Below, one piece after another: positions 8,901-16,305 of a stretch of 37,964 nt of DNA. Location of the stretch: assembly GCA_023475565.1 (NCBI GenBank), contig JAMCVT010000165.1, positions 1 to 37,964 on the forward strand. The letters run 5' to 3'. Both the position numbers and the translations under genes were made by a program. Source of the DNA: Actinomycetota bacterium. GTDB taxonomy: Bacteria > Bacillota > Desulfotomaculia > Desulfotomaculales > Desulfocucumaceae. The notes beneath the pieces were generated by a model, which was not told the origin of the DNA, searched no databases, and saw nothing but the letters and a program-made list of their open reading frames with translations. Each line of letters starts with the position of its first letter. Position 1 is the stretch's first letter.

Positions 8901-9296
8901 TTAGTTTTCCCTGGACAGCTTCAGCACAGCCCAGTTCCAGGTGACATGCGCCGCAATGGAAGCCGGCACCGCTATAAACACCTGGTATCCTGAATTAATT
9001 AATAAAAAGGTAACCAGGCCAAAAACAGTGTGTGCCGCAATGCCGGAAAGCGCCGCCGGCAGCTTTCCCCCGGCGCCCCAGACATAATCACCGGCTGCTT
9101 CCAGCACTCCAAAAAGAATATGGGTCCCCGGAAGGGACACGTTAAAAAAAAGGGCCAGACCCGTTTTCAGCCACTCTTCAAATACCGGGCCGAGGTAGGT
9201 GATCCCTGCCCTGCCGGCCTCCCTGAACAGATAATTAAGGCCCGCCGAAAAACCAGCCGCCAGCAGTGCGGCCAGAAAAAGCCCGGCTATTTGCAT
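8901..9296 (-). CDS. Small polytopic membrane protein, PrsW/CPBP-like putative intramembrane protease
   Basis: The 131-aa hydrophobic protein has about four membrane segments. It carries FEEWLKTG near residue 39 and two later histidine motifs, HTVFG and HVTWN, in membrane segments. The EExxK plus HxxxN pattern resembles the glutamic-type intramembrane proteases (PrsW, CPBP), though the protein is short for either family, so catalytic function is only an inference. The start is an ATG with a weak GGGGTAG upstream. It sits between fin and pth, a slot where B. subtilis has no equivalent gene. Confidence 0.7.
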   Translation of the reverse strand: MQIAGLFLAALLAAGFSAGLNYLFREAGRAGITYLGPVFEEWLKTGLALFFNVSLPGTHILFGVLEAAGDYVWGAGGKLPAALSGIAAHTVFGLVTFLLINSGYQVFIAVPASIAAHVTWNWAVLKLSREN

Positions 9297-9398
9297 CTAC
9301 CCCAGTCACCCCAAAGAGCCTTCGAAAAGACGCCCGGATAGGTACTGATTATTACCACCGGTCTTTTATATATTTAACATAAATAGTTATATTCTATA

Positions 9399-9968
9399 CT
9401 ATGTATTCCTGTTAAACCTGTTCATGGCGGCCTCAACCCCACCACCGACAAGGGCTATAACAGCCTCAGACGCACTTTTCAGGGCTTCGGCGGCCTGTTT
9501 TTCCTCCTCCTCTGAAAGCCTGCCCAGAACCCAGTCAGACACCTCAAAACCGGTATTTTCAGGTCTGCCTATGCCGATGCGTATCCTGGGAAAATCACCG
9601 GAGCCCAGATTTTTTATAATGGACTCCATTCCCTTGTGGCCCCCGTGCCCGCCCCGGGGCCTTATCCTTATCTTTCCCGGAGGCAGGTCAAGGTCATCAT
9701 ACACCACAATAAGGCCGGCCACGGATATCTTAAACCAGTTCAACAGCGCAGCCACGGAATGTCCGCTTAGATTCATATAAGTTTGCGGCTTGGCCAGTAT
9801 TATATTATTCCCGGACACCAGTGCCCGGCCTGTGAAGGATTTGAAAAGGGGTTTTTCAACCGGAACCCCCAGTTTCCCGGCCAATATATCCACCAGCATG
9901 AACCCCATGTTATGCCGGGTACGGGCATACTCCCGGCCCGGATTGCCCAGTCCCACCACCAGATGCAT
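9399..9968 (-). CDS. pth: Peptidyl-tRNA hydrolase
   Basis: The 189-aa enzyme releases tRNA from peptidyl-tRNAs that drop off the ribosome. It has the GLGNPG start with the catalytic-site Asn, the RHNMGF motif containing the catalytic His (residue 19), VYDDLDLPPG with the conserved Asp, and GGHGGHKGMESI. Length is normal for the family. It is called spoVC in B. subtilis, where it stands in the same place between ctc and fin. It is followed in this genome by the small membrane protein gene about 100 bases on. Confidence 0.97.
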   Translation of the reverse strand: MHLVVGLGNPGREYARTRHNMGFMLVDILAGKLGVPVEKPLFKSFTGRALVSGNNIILAKPQTYMNLSGHSVAALLNWFKISVAGLIVVYDDLDLPPGKIRIRPRGGHGGHKGMESIIKNLGSGDFPRIRIGIGRPENTGFEVSDWVLGRLSEEEEKQAAEALKSASEAVIALVGGGVEAAMNRFNRNT

Positions 9969-10059
9969 TTACACCAACACCTTGCACTTTACTAACAGGC
10001 CTATTTTAACCCGGATCGGCGGTCACTTTCAACCAAATTCGGACGCCGGGGGGCCGGGT

Positions 10060-10090
10060 CAAAAAGAATCCCCCGGATGGGGGATTCTTA
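10060..10090 (-). terminator. Terminator after the coat-like gene
   Basis: On the minus strand AAGAATCCCCC-ATCC-GGGGGATTCTT is followed by a T-run (TTTTTGA). It lies about 10 bases past the stop of the gene at 10099. Confidence 0.9.
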
Positions 10091-10098
10091 TGCTGACT

Positions 10099-10572
10099 TT
10101 ATAAGGTTGTCGGAAAGGTAGTCACCACATTGGTCTCCATATCCATAAGCAAAGGTCCCCCGGGCACAACCGCAGCCACTGCCATTAATGGGATATAGAC
10201 AACTCTCATGTTTCCTCCCATCATTACGTGGAGCTCCAGGAAATCCATGCCCACATGGTGAAGTATGCCGGTAATCCCGATAGCGCCGGCTCCAGTCACG
10301 ACAGGCCCTCCGGTGGGTATCGTCGGCACAGGCGCCACCGGTCCCATACCCATCACATAAACTGTAACCTGCTGACCCATCAGTTTTTTCAGCTTGCAGG
10401 CAAGGGTGTCGTACATATCCATTTTTTCATGTTCTTCAGGGCATCCAGGTCCCGGCATATAGGCCGGCGGTGGCCCGGAAGCAGGCGGGTAAGGCGAGGC
10501 CGGGCCCGGCATGTAGCCGGAAACGTCTATGCCCTTAGCCTCTGCCTTTGGTTTATCTTTTTTATCTGTCAT
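10099..10572 (-). CDS. Pro/Gly/Met-rich protein, probably a spore coat-type protein
   Basis: The 157-aa protein opens with a Lys-rich stretch, then a Pro/Gly/Tyr-rich segment (about 18-50, with SGYMPGP and AYMPGPG repeats). Its C-terminal part (about 60-150) is a small beta-type domain with LKKLMGQQVTVYV, ITGILHHVGMDFLELH and VVYIPLMAVAAV. That arrangement resembles the Sm-like DUF2642 fold of Bacillus spore coat proteins such as CotO-region/YuzF-type proteins, judged by eye only. An AC-17-CATATTTTG element lies 30-57 bases upstream and resembles a mother-cell sigma-K promoter. It sits between ctc and pth and has its own terminator. Confidence 0.6.
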   Translation of the reverse strand: MTDKKDKPKAEAKGIDVSGYMPGPASPYPPASGPPPAYMPGPGCPEEHEKMDMYDTLACKLKKLMGQQVTVYVMGMGPVAPVPTIPTGGPVVTGAGAIGITGILHHVGMDFLELHVMMGGNMRVVYIPLMAVAAVVPGGPLLMDMETNVVTTFPTTL

Positions 10573-10601
10573 ATCGCAGCCCCCTTTTTAATATGTGTTA
10601 C

Positions 10602-10629
10602 CAAAATATGCAGGGGGCCGGTTAATGGT
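10602..10629 (-). promoter_or_regulatory. Candidate sigma-K promoter of the coat-like gene
   Basis: On the minus strand AC (10628-10629) is followed after 17 bases by CATATTTTG (10602-10610). The sigma-K consensus is AC, 16-17, CATANNNTA. The last base differs, exactly as in the candidate upstream of yabG. Confidence 0.35.
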
Positions 10630-10656
10630 GATTATTGCCTTTTAAGTATCAATTGC

Positions 10657-11286
10657 TTATCTGCCGTTGTTATCAGGAGCTTTTTCAATCCCGTTCCCGG
10701 CATTGTCCCCGGCATCAGTGCCGGTTTCTTCCCCGACAGCCCCGGCGCCAGGAGACATAACCGCAACCACTGCAGCGTCGGGGTCGGACAGCACCCTGAC
10801 CTCCGGGGGAACATTTAAATCCCGGACAGCAATACTGTCTCCCGGCATCATTCCCGATACATCCACCGTTATCTGGTCCGGAATGCCGGCGGGAAAGCAG
10901 GAAACCTCCAGGCTGCGCAGCACCAGCCGGGCCAGTCCGCCGGCAGCCTCTCCGGAAATGGCCACATCCACCGAGGTGTTAATCCTTTCCTTAAGGGAAA
11001 TCTGCTGAAAGTCAGCATGCACTATCCCCCTTTTAATAGGGTCGTACTGCAGATCTCTGACCATCACCTTATAAGGGCCGCCGCTGCCGGAAACCACAAG
11101 GTTTATAATGGTGTTTCTGCCTGACTGAACTGCCTTTTCCAGCTCTTTCCCCGCAATCTCCAAAGGCATACTGCCCAATGTTTTGCCATACGCCACTGCG
11201 GGGACCATCCCCCGGCTGAAAAGATACTTACGATAACTTTTCGCCATATTGCTGCGAATAGACGCATTAAGACTATATTCCGTCAT
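10657..11286 (-). CDS. rplY: 50S ribosomal protein L25/Ctc (TL5 type)
   Basis: The 209-aa protein binds 5S rRNA. It has the N-terminal L25 domain (about 1-95, VPAVAYGK...DLQYDPIKRGIVHADFQ) and the longer TL5/Ctc C-terminal beta domain (about 100-190), then an acidic, Gly-rich tail. The ATG at 11286 is chosen because AGGAGG lies 9 bases upstream and the sequence from there fits the family. The frame stays open to 11445, but that part translates an intergenic repeat. In B. subtilis ctc is a general stress gene next to pth and prs; here it is separated from prs by about 2 kb of extra DNA. Confidence 0.95.
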   Translation of the reverse strand: MTEYSLNASIRSNMAKSYRKYLFSRGMVPAVAYGKTLGSMPLEIAGKELEKAVQSGRNTIINLVVSGSGGPYKVMVRDLQYDPIKRGIVHADFQQISLKERINTSVDVAISGEAAGGLARLVLRSLEVSCFPAGIPDQITVDVSGMMPGDSIAVRDLNVPPEVRVLSDPDAAVVAVMSPGAGAVGEETGTDAGDNAGNGIEKAPDNNGR

Positions 11287-11318
11287 TTCCACATACCTCC
11301 TCTTTACTACCTCAAAAA

Positions 11319-11493
11319 CCATCCCGATCGGGAACACTCCTCCGTCCCCAAAGCCATACCGATCGGGGACATTCCTCCGACCCCAAATTCCGGAATTGGG
11401 AATTGGGAATTGGGAGAGAGCAAAAGCCATCCCGATCGGGGACATTCCTCAGACCCTCAAAGCCCATCTCTAAAGTGAGGTGTGTCCCCATTC
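11319..11493 (-). repeat. Dispersed intergenic repeat, inverted copy (three units)
   Basis: Three degenerate ~35-bp units at about 11319-11352, 11354-11387 and 11428-11462 share CCGATCGGGGACATTCCTC. A short tandem GGAATTG/GGGAATT run (about 11390-11415) lies between units two and three, and a GTGTGTCCCCATTC segment lies at the end. The same sequences appear in the opposite orientation at 13199-13350 and 37837-37964. No transposase is present nearby, so this looks like a REP/MITE-type element. Confidence 0.8.
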
Positions 11494-11615
11494 ATTATTA
11501 TTATTTCCCTTTATTTGTCATATGAAACTATTCTTTCGCATAGCAATATAATAGAGTCTGTCGAGAACCGGCTTTTTGTAAACCATAAAAACGTTTACTA
11601 AGGGGGGTCAAAGAA

Positions 11616-12461
11616 ATGCGCAAAAGCAAACAGTTTCTGAATATGAATGTGGTTAGCCTGGAGGAAGGCCGGCAGATAGGATCCTTGGGGGGGCTGGTCA
11701 TAGATCCCGCCTCCAAAAATGTGGCCGCCCTGATAGTTGAGCAAAAAGGCTGGTTCAGGGAGCAAAAATTTATTCCTTACAGCAGAGTTCACAATATAGG
11801 AGAGGATGTTGTCACCATAGACCGCAGCAGCAGGGTGGAAAAAGGGGCCAGCCTCCCACAGATTCTTAAACTATTTAAGGACCGGGTAAATATCACCGGC
11901 TCAAGGCTGGTAACCGAAAGCGGAACGGTGCTGGGAGTGGTGGAGGAGTTTTATGTTGACCTCAAGACCGGTGACGTGGTAGGCCTTGAATTCTCCGGAG
12001 GCACCGTCAACAACCTGTTCAGGGGCAGCGCCTTTCTGGATATTAACTACATCCGCACCCTGGGTACAAGAATAGTTATCTGTCACGACTCGGCCCTGGA
12101 CAAAGTTGTAAAAATGGAGGGAGGAATTCAGGAATCACTCCGGTCCTTCCGGGAAAACACCGGCCAGCTGCTGGGAACAACTTTACAAAAAACCAGGGTC
12201 CTGGGCCGCAGCCTCAATCAGTCACTGGAAAAAATAAAACGTGACCGTCCGGTTGCTGAAAAAAAAGACACCCCGAAGGAAAGCAGTCCCGGTGGAGAGC
12301 AAAATTGCAGCGGTAATACGGTGGAAGAGCAGATGACCCAAACACCATTTGCAGACAGGGACCCCTCTTTGCCATCTGACCCGGTGGAATCATTCCCCAC
12401 AGAAATGGTGAATTCCGAAATAAATAATCCGGACCTTTCTGCAGAAGCCCCGAAAAACTAA
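11616..12461 (+). CDS. PRC-barrel domain protein
   Basis: The 281-aa protein has two PRC-barrel-like domains, about residues 1-80 (MRKSKQFLNMNVVSLEEGRQ, GSLGGLVID) and 85-165 (GSRLVTESGTVLGVVEEFYVD, GDVVGLEFSGG). PRC barrels are small beta-barrels found in RimM, YlmC/YmxH sporulation proteins and photosynthetic reaction centres, and usually bind other proteins or RNA. The C-terminal 110 residues are hydrophilic and low in complexity, probably disordered. It is one of few plus-strand genes here, has AAGGGGGG before its ATG and is closed by a strong hairpin. Its precise role is unknown. Together with the toxin-antitoxin pair it occupies a segment absent from the B. subtilis order. Confidence 0.85.
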   Translation: MRKSKQFLNMNVVSLEEGRQIGSLGGLVIDPASKNVAALIVEQKGWFREQKFIPYSRVHNIGEDVVTIDRSSRVEKGASLPQILKLFKDRVNITGSRLVTESGTVLGVVEEFYVDLKTGDVVGLEFSGGTVNNLFRGSAFLDINYIRTLGTRIVICHDSALDKVVKMEGGIQESLRSFRENTGQLLGTTLQKTRVLGRSLNQSLEKIKRDRPVAEKKDTPKESSPGGEQNCSGNTVEEQMTQTPFADRDPSLPSDPVESFPTEMVNSEINNPDLSAEAPKN

Positions 12462-12479
12462 ATAAAATACCTTATCAAT

Positions 12480-12512
12480 ATAAAAAGATCTCCTCCCGGA
12501 GATCTTTTTATA
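12480..12512. terminator. Bidirectional terminator between the PRC-barrel and toxin genes
   Basis: The stem AAAAAGATCTCC-TCCC-GGAGATCTTTTT has A and T runs on both sides, so it can end both the plus-strand PRC-barrel transcript and the convergent toxin-antitoxin transcript. Confidence 0.9.
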
Positions 12513-12568
12513 TTAAGCGGATAATAATACATATAGCAGCCATAGCCGCACTTACATCGGTACCCTTT

Positions 12569-12871
12569 TCACAGCAGCCATTCATAATTACGCTTGTCGT
12601 AAATAATGCGGCGTATCTGTACCGTATCGGCTTTTACAACAAAAAACACCAAGTAGTTTTCTATAATCAAGTACCGGTATCCTTTTGCCTTCAGGACAAC
12701 ATCCCGAACAAAGGAACACCGCTCCGGCATTTCGGAAAGGTCGCTGATTTTTTCTACAATAAGATCATAATATTTGATTGCGGCCTGTGGTGACAGTGTA
12801 TTAAGGTAGCTGATAATATCCTTCAGGTCCCTTTTAGCATCGGAATATATCCTGATTTTATACTTGCCCAT
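12569..12871 (-). CDS. RelE/ParE-family toxin
   Basis: The 100-aa protein begins MGKYKIRIYSDAKRDLKDI and has the RelE/ParE pattern: a helical hairpin, MPERCSFV, then beta strands YRYLIIENYLVFFVVKADTVQIRRIIYDKRN. The IIYDKRNYEWLL ending resembles the Txe/YoeB-ParE region that carries catalytic or gyrase-binding residues. Family members either cleave ribosome-bound mRNA or poison gyrase; the sequence alone does not tell which. It overlaps the antitoxin gene by 14 bases and is co-transcribed after it, the normal order. Confidence 0.9.
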   Translation of the reverse strand: MGKYKIRIYSDAKRDLKDIISYLNTLSPQAAIKYYDLIVEKISDLSEMPERCSFVRDVVLKAKGYRYLIIENYLVFFVVKADTVQIRRIIYDKRNYEWLL

Positions 12872-13130
12872 GTACGCTGTTCCTCAACTGCTTGGCAACC
12901 TCAAAAAAATCCTCACCCTCCGCGCCGTTTGCTATTTCTTCCTCTGCCCCGGCCAGCTTTATATACAGGCTTATGAGCGCCTGTTGCCGCTCGTAGGTTT
13001 CAACACTCATCACAACCATATCGCCGACACCGTTTTTAGTAATAAAAATTGGCTCTCTTGATTTATGGCAAAACTCTGAAATGTCATTGGCGTTGTTTCT
13101 TAAATCAGAAATCGGTCTGATGTTCGGCAT
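12858..13130 (-). CDS. Phd/YefM-family antitoxin
   Basis: The 90-aa protein starts MPNIRPISDLRNNANDISEF, the typical Phd/YefM DNA-binding N-terminus, followed by EPIFITKNGVGDMVVMSVETYER. The C-terminal half would wrap and neutralise the toxin. AAGGAG lies 7 bases before the ATG. It is the first gene of the toxin-antitoxin operon, which is presumably autorepressed (family knowledge). It stands just beside the dispersed repeat at 13199. Confidence 0.92.
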   Translation of the reverse strand: MPNIRPISDLRNNANDISEFCHKSREPIFITKNGVGDMVVMSVETYERQQALISLYIKLAGAEEEIANGAEGEDFFEVAKQLRNSVHGQV

Positions 13131-13196
13131 ATTAATATGCTCCTTATATCAATATATGTATCTACATTATATCAGAATTATGAGAGGACGGTCAAG

Positions 13197-13223
13197 TAAA
13201 AAACCGCCGGTATTGCGGCGGTG
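13197..13223 (-). terminator. Terminator for prs, inside the dispersed repeat
   Basis: On the minus strand ACCGCCGC-AATA-CCGGCGGT is followed by TTTTTTAC. The same hairpin stands at 37836-37862. It is the first strong terminator downstream of prs. Confidence 0.75.
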
Positions 13224-13350
13224 CCGTTTAAAGGAATGGGGACACACCAAAGCGGAATGGGGACACACCTGCTGAAGTTGAGGTGTTTCTTTGTGGACAG
13301 GAATGTCCCCGATCGGTGTGACTTTGGGGTCAGAGGAATGTCCCCGATGC
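13199..13350 (+). repeat. Dispersed intergenic repeat, direct copy 1
   Basis: The repeat begins with the GCGGCGG hairpin. It then has GGAATGGGGACACACC twice, and GGAATGTCCCCGATCGG followed by GGGGTCAGAGGAATGTCCCC. It is nearly identical to 37837-37964, apart from one extra GGAATGGGGACACACC unit, and is the reverse complement type of 11319-11493. Confidence 0.9.
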
Positions 13351-13383
13351 ATAGACGGCGGAGATATTACCCTATAGCCATTA

Positions 13384-14331
13384 TCAGGTGTCAAACAGCT
13401 TACTCACGCTGAGGTCCTCGTGAATTCTTATGATGGCCTCACCCAGCAGGGGGGCCACCGACAGTATTTTCATCCTGGGAAGCACTTTCTCCTGGGGAAC
13501 ATGAATAGTATTGGTCACCAGAATCTCTCCGGCCGGAGATTCCTCCAGCCTCTTCATGGCCGGGCCGCTTAAAACCGGGTGGGTGCAGCAGATATAGATA
13601 TCCTTGGCCCCCCATTCCTTTAGTGCCTTGGCCCCCTGGGAAATGGTGCCGGCCGTGTCGATAATGTCGTCAATCATAATAACATTCTTGCCGTTTATAT
13701 CGCCTATGATATTCATTATCTCGGCCACGTTGGGCTCGGGCCGGCGCTTGTCGATTATGGCTATGGGAGCCCCGATGCGCTCGGCAAGGTCTCTCGCCCT
13801 GGTTACCCCGCCTATATCGGGGGATACCACCACCAGGTCGTTTATTTTCTGCTGCATAAAATACTGGGCCAGTATGGGCACACAGGGAAGGTGATCCACC
13901 GGTATATCAAAAAACCCCTGTATCTGTCCCGCGTGAAGGTCCATGGTAATCACACGCCTGGCCCCGCTGGCATGGAGCAGGTTGGCCGCCAGCTTGGCCG
14001 TAATGGGGTCCCTGGCCCGGGTTTTACGGTCCTGGCGGGCATATCCGTAATAGGGCATAACCGCCGTTATCCTTCTGGCCGAGGCCCTGCGCACCGCATC
14101 AACCATGATGAGAAGCTCCATCAGGTGTTCATTCACCGGTGTGCTGGTGGGCTGGACAATAAACACGTCCGCTCCCCTGACACTCTCGTTGATCTTAACC
14201 TGAACCTCTCCGTCGCTGAACCGGCTCACCTTGGCCGAACCCACCGAAACCCCCAGGTACTGGGCTATCTCCTCAGCCAGCCGGGGATTGGCGTTACCGG
14301 TGAAAATTTTTAACCTTCTGCGGGAAGTCAT
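13384..14331 (-). CDS. prs: Ribose-phosphate pyrophosphokinase (PRPP synthetase)
   Basis: The enzyme makes PRPP from ribose 5-phosphate and ATP for purine, pyrimidine, His and Trp synthesis. The 315-aa product carries [16 protein letters not shown], the conserved ARQDRK loop, [15 protein letters not shown], the KRRPEPN flexible catalytic loop and the PRPP-binding site [13 protein letters not shown]. The ATG at 14331 follows GGAGG by 8 bases and gives the standard length; an upstream ATG at 14376 would add 15 residues that translate an intergenic repeat. It follows glmU by about 60 bases, as in B. subtilis, and probably shares its transcript. Confidence 0.97.
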   Translation of the reverse strand: MTSRRRLKIFTGNANPRLAEEIAQYLGVSVGSAKVSRFSDGEVQVKINESVRGADVFIVQPTSTPVNEHLMELLIMVDAVRRASARRITAVMPYYGYARQDRKTRARDPITAKLAANLLHASGARRVITMDLHAGQIQGFFDIPVDHLPCVPILAQYFMQQKINDLVVVSPDIGGVTRARDLAERIGAPIAIIDKRRPEPNVAEIMNIIGDINGKNVIMIDDIIDTAGTISQGAKALKEWGAKDIYICCTHPVLSGPAMKRLEESPAGEILVTNTIHVPQEKVLPRMKILSVAPLLGEAIIRIHEDLSVSKLFDT

Positions 14332-14356
14332 TAAAATTACCTCCATCTTGAGAGGC

Positions 14357-14388
14357 GAGAAGTGAGAGGTTCTCACCTCTTACTTCTC
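14357..14388. repeat. GAGAAGTGAGAGG-type inverted repeat between glmU and prs
   Basis: Arms 14357-14370 and 14375-14388 pair with one mismatch. The arm sequence recurs in the riboswitch stem at 27961-28054. The hairpin would form in the glmU-prs mRNA just before the prs ribosome binding site. Confidence 0.7.
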
Positions 14389-14393
14389 ATTTC

Positions 14394-15767
14394 TCATTTT
14401 TCGCGAGACATTTTTTTGCGGGACCAGTTAGGAATATTTTTCTGCACACCCCTGGCCACACCCAGGGCATCGTCGGGCACATCCTTGGTGATGGTCGACC
14501 CGGCGCCTGTAATAGCTCCCCTGCCCACCCTCACCGGGGCCACCAGATTGGTGTTGCTGCCAATAAAAGCGTTGTCTTCAACAACGGTAGCCCACTTTTT
14601 CTCACCGTCATAGTTGCAGGTAATGGTTCCGGCCCCCACATTTACCTTTTCCCCAATTTCTGCGTCCCCTACGTAGCTTAAGTGGGGCACCTTGGTACCC
14701 CGCCCTATTTTAACCTTTTTGAGCTCCACAAAATCCCCCACTTTGACCTGGCCGTCCAGAACACACCCGGGCCTTATGTAGGAGTATGGCCCGATGGCGG
14801 AATCGTTTCCTATATCACTGTCCTCTATTACCGACTGCCTTACCGTGACGTTATCCCCTATCCTTGCCGATATAACCTGGGAAAAGGGGCCGATGGCGCA
14901 GCCCTCCCCTATCACGGTACCTCCCTGTATTACTGTGCCGGGATAAATAACCGTGTCCCGTCCTATTTTCACACCCGTATCTATATAGACCGACGAGGGG
15001 TCCACCATGGTCACCCCGGCCAGCATTAATTCAGCGTTAATCCTTTGGCCCATGGCCTCCCGGGCCAGAGCCAGCTGGGAGCGGTCATTGACACCCATTA
15101 TTTCCACCGGGTCAGCCCCGGAAACTGCGGCCACCCTTTTACCCTGCCCCTTATACAGACCTATTAAATCCGGGAGGTAGTACTCTCCCTGGGCATTGTC
15201 CGGCTTTAGAAGCGCCAGGGACTGAAAAAGCCCTTCGGCCCTGAAGCAGTATATCCCTGTATTTATTTCCTTTGCCTGCAGTTCTTCAGGACAAGCGTCC
15301 TTTTGTTCTACAATTTTTAACAACCTTCCATCTCCGTCCCTGATAATCCTCCCGTAGCCGGAAGGATTGTCCAGTTGGGCCGTCAGTACGGTAGCACACG
15401 CACCGCTTTCCCGGTGCACCGCTGTCATTTTTTTAAGGCTCTGCGCTGAAACAAGGGGAGTATCCCCGCAGAGCACCAGTATATCCCCGTCAAAGCCGCC
15501 GAGGGACGTCGCAGCCTGATGAAGGGCGTGGGCAGTGCCCAGCTGATCATGCTGAAAAACAATCTCCACCCGGCCATCCATGGCCCCGGCCACCTGGTCG
15601 CCGCCAAAGCCCACGACCACGATAATATTTTCAGAGCCGGCCTCCCGTGCCGCATTCAGCACATGGCTGACCATGGGAATCCCGCAAACACCGTGCAGCA
15701 CCTTGGGCAAGTCGGATTTCATTCTAGTCCCCTTGCCTGCGGCAAGGATTACAGCAGCCAGCGGCAT
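14394..15767 (-). CDS. glmU: Bifunctional N-acetylglucosamine-1-P uridyltransferase / glucosamine-1-P acetyltransferase GlmU
   Basis: GlmU makes UDP-GlcNAc, the precursor of peptidoglycan. The 457-aa protein has the N-terminal uridyltransferase (about 1-230; LAAGKGTRMKSDLPKVLH, VLCGDTPLV) and the C-terminal left-handed beta-helix acetyltransferase (about 250-457; repeated hexapeptides, YIRPG, GAGTITCNYDG with the acetyl-CoA-site Asn-Tyr-Asp). The ATG at 15767 follows AGGAG by 7 bases; a start at 15791 adds eight atypical residues. It lies upstream of prs and downstream of spoVG, the conserved order. Confidence 0.97.
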   Translation of the reverse strand: MPLAAVILAAGKGTRMKSDLPKVLHGVCGIPMVSHVLNAAREAGSENIIVVVGFGGDQVAGAMDGRVEIVFQHDQLGTAHALHQAATSLGGFDGDILVLCGDTPLVSAQSLKKMTAVHRESGACATVLTAQLDNPSGYGRIIRDGDGRLLKIVEQKDACPEELQAKEINTGIYCFRAEGLFQSLALLKPDNAQGEYYLPDLIGLYKGQGKRVAAVSGADPVEIMGVNDRSQLALAREAMGQRINAELMLAGVTMVDPSSVYIDTGVKIGRDTVIYPGTVIQGGTVIGEGCAIGPFSQVISARIGDNVTVRQSVIEDSDIGNDSAIGPYSYIRPGCVLDGQVKVGDFVELKKVKIGRGTKVPHLSYVGDAEIGEKVNVGAGTITCNYDGEKKWATVVEDNAFIGSNTNLVAPVRVGRGAITGAGSTITKDVPDDALGVARGVQKNIPNWSRKKMSREK

Positions 15768-15871
15768 TATACCACTCCTACTCTTACTCAATATTTAAAC
15801 ACCAAACTTCTTAATTCAACAAGAAATGATATTTCCCTTTAGACAGGATTATTTTTTGAGTTTTCACACAA

Positions 15872-15893
15872 AAAGAGAGCCTAAGCTCCCTCA
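15872..15893 (-). terminator. Terminator after spoVG
   Basis: A GAGGGAGC-TTAG-GCTCTCTT stem with two G-T pairs is followed by TTTGTG on the minus strand, about 17 bases past the spoVG stop. Confidence 0.65.
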
Positions 15894-15909
15894 TGTTTAT
15901 GGTATTCTG

Positions 15910-16164
15910 TTATATAGCCGCCTCATACGCTTGTAAAACCGCATTTTGTATTACCTCTCGGGCAGAAGATGTGATGGGATGCGCTATATCCCTGAATTCC
16001 CCGTCAGGAGTTTTCCTGCTGGGCATGGCGACGAAAAGTCCATTTTGGCCCTCGACCACCTTAACATCATGAATCACGAACATGTCGTCGAGTGTAACCG
16101 ATACAATTGCCTTCATCTTACCTTCCGTCAGTATTTTACGCACCCTTACGTCAGTGACGACCAA
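15910..16164 (-). CDS. spoVG: SpoVG, RNA-binding septation/sporulation regulator
   Basis: The 84-aa protein matches SpoVG throughout: VTDVRVRKI, a central [39 protein letters not shown] and a short helix at the end. SpoVG is a small dimeric nucleic-acid-binding protein that affects asymmetric septation and many RNAs. It is about 13 residues shorter than the B. subtilis protein because the variable tail is missing. The start is a TTG, with GGAAGGTGG upstream. A near-perfect sigma-H promoter lies 48-74 bases upstream, in line with its classical early-sporulation control. Confidence 0.96.
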   Translation of the reverse strand: MVVTDVRVRKILTEGKMKAIVSVTLDDMFVIHDVKVVEGQNGLFVAMPSRKTPDGEFRDIAHPITSSAREVIQNAVLQAYEAAI

Positions 16165-16211
16165 TCCCGCTCACCACCTTCCCTAAAAAAAGTTATGACA
16201 ATTATGATTGA

Positions 16212-16238
16212 ATTCTCCACCAAAAAAAAAATTCCTTC
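16212..16238 (-). promoter_or_regulatory. Sigma-H promoter of spoVG
   Basis: On the minus strand GAAGGAATT (16230-16238), 11 bases, GGAGAAT (16212-16218). The sigma-H consensus is RNAGGAWWW, 11-12, RNNGAAT. All defined positions match, and spoVG is the textbook sigma-H gene. Confidence 0.8.
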
Positions 16239-16305
16239 ATTTTACCATTTCAATATGAAAAATATTCCTAATACGATAATTAAAATAATTCTTTATATTA
16301 CAAAT

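Noticed and set aside
11287-11445. N-terminal extension of L25
   Set aside because: It translates the dispersed repeat; the true start has AGGAGG at 9 bases.
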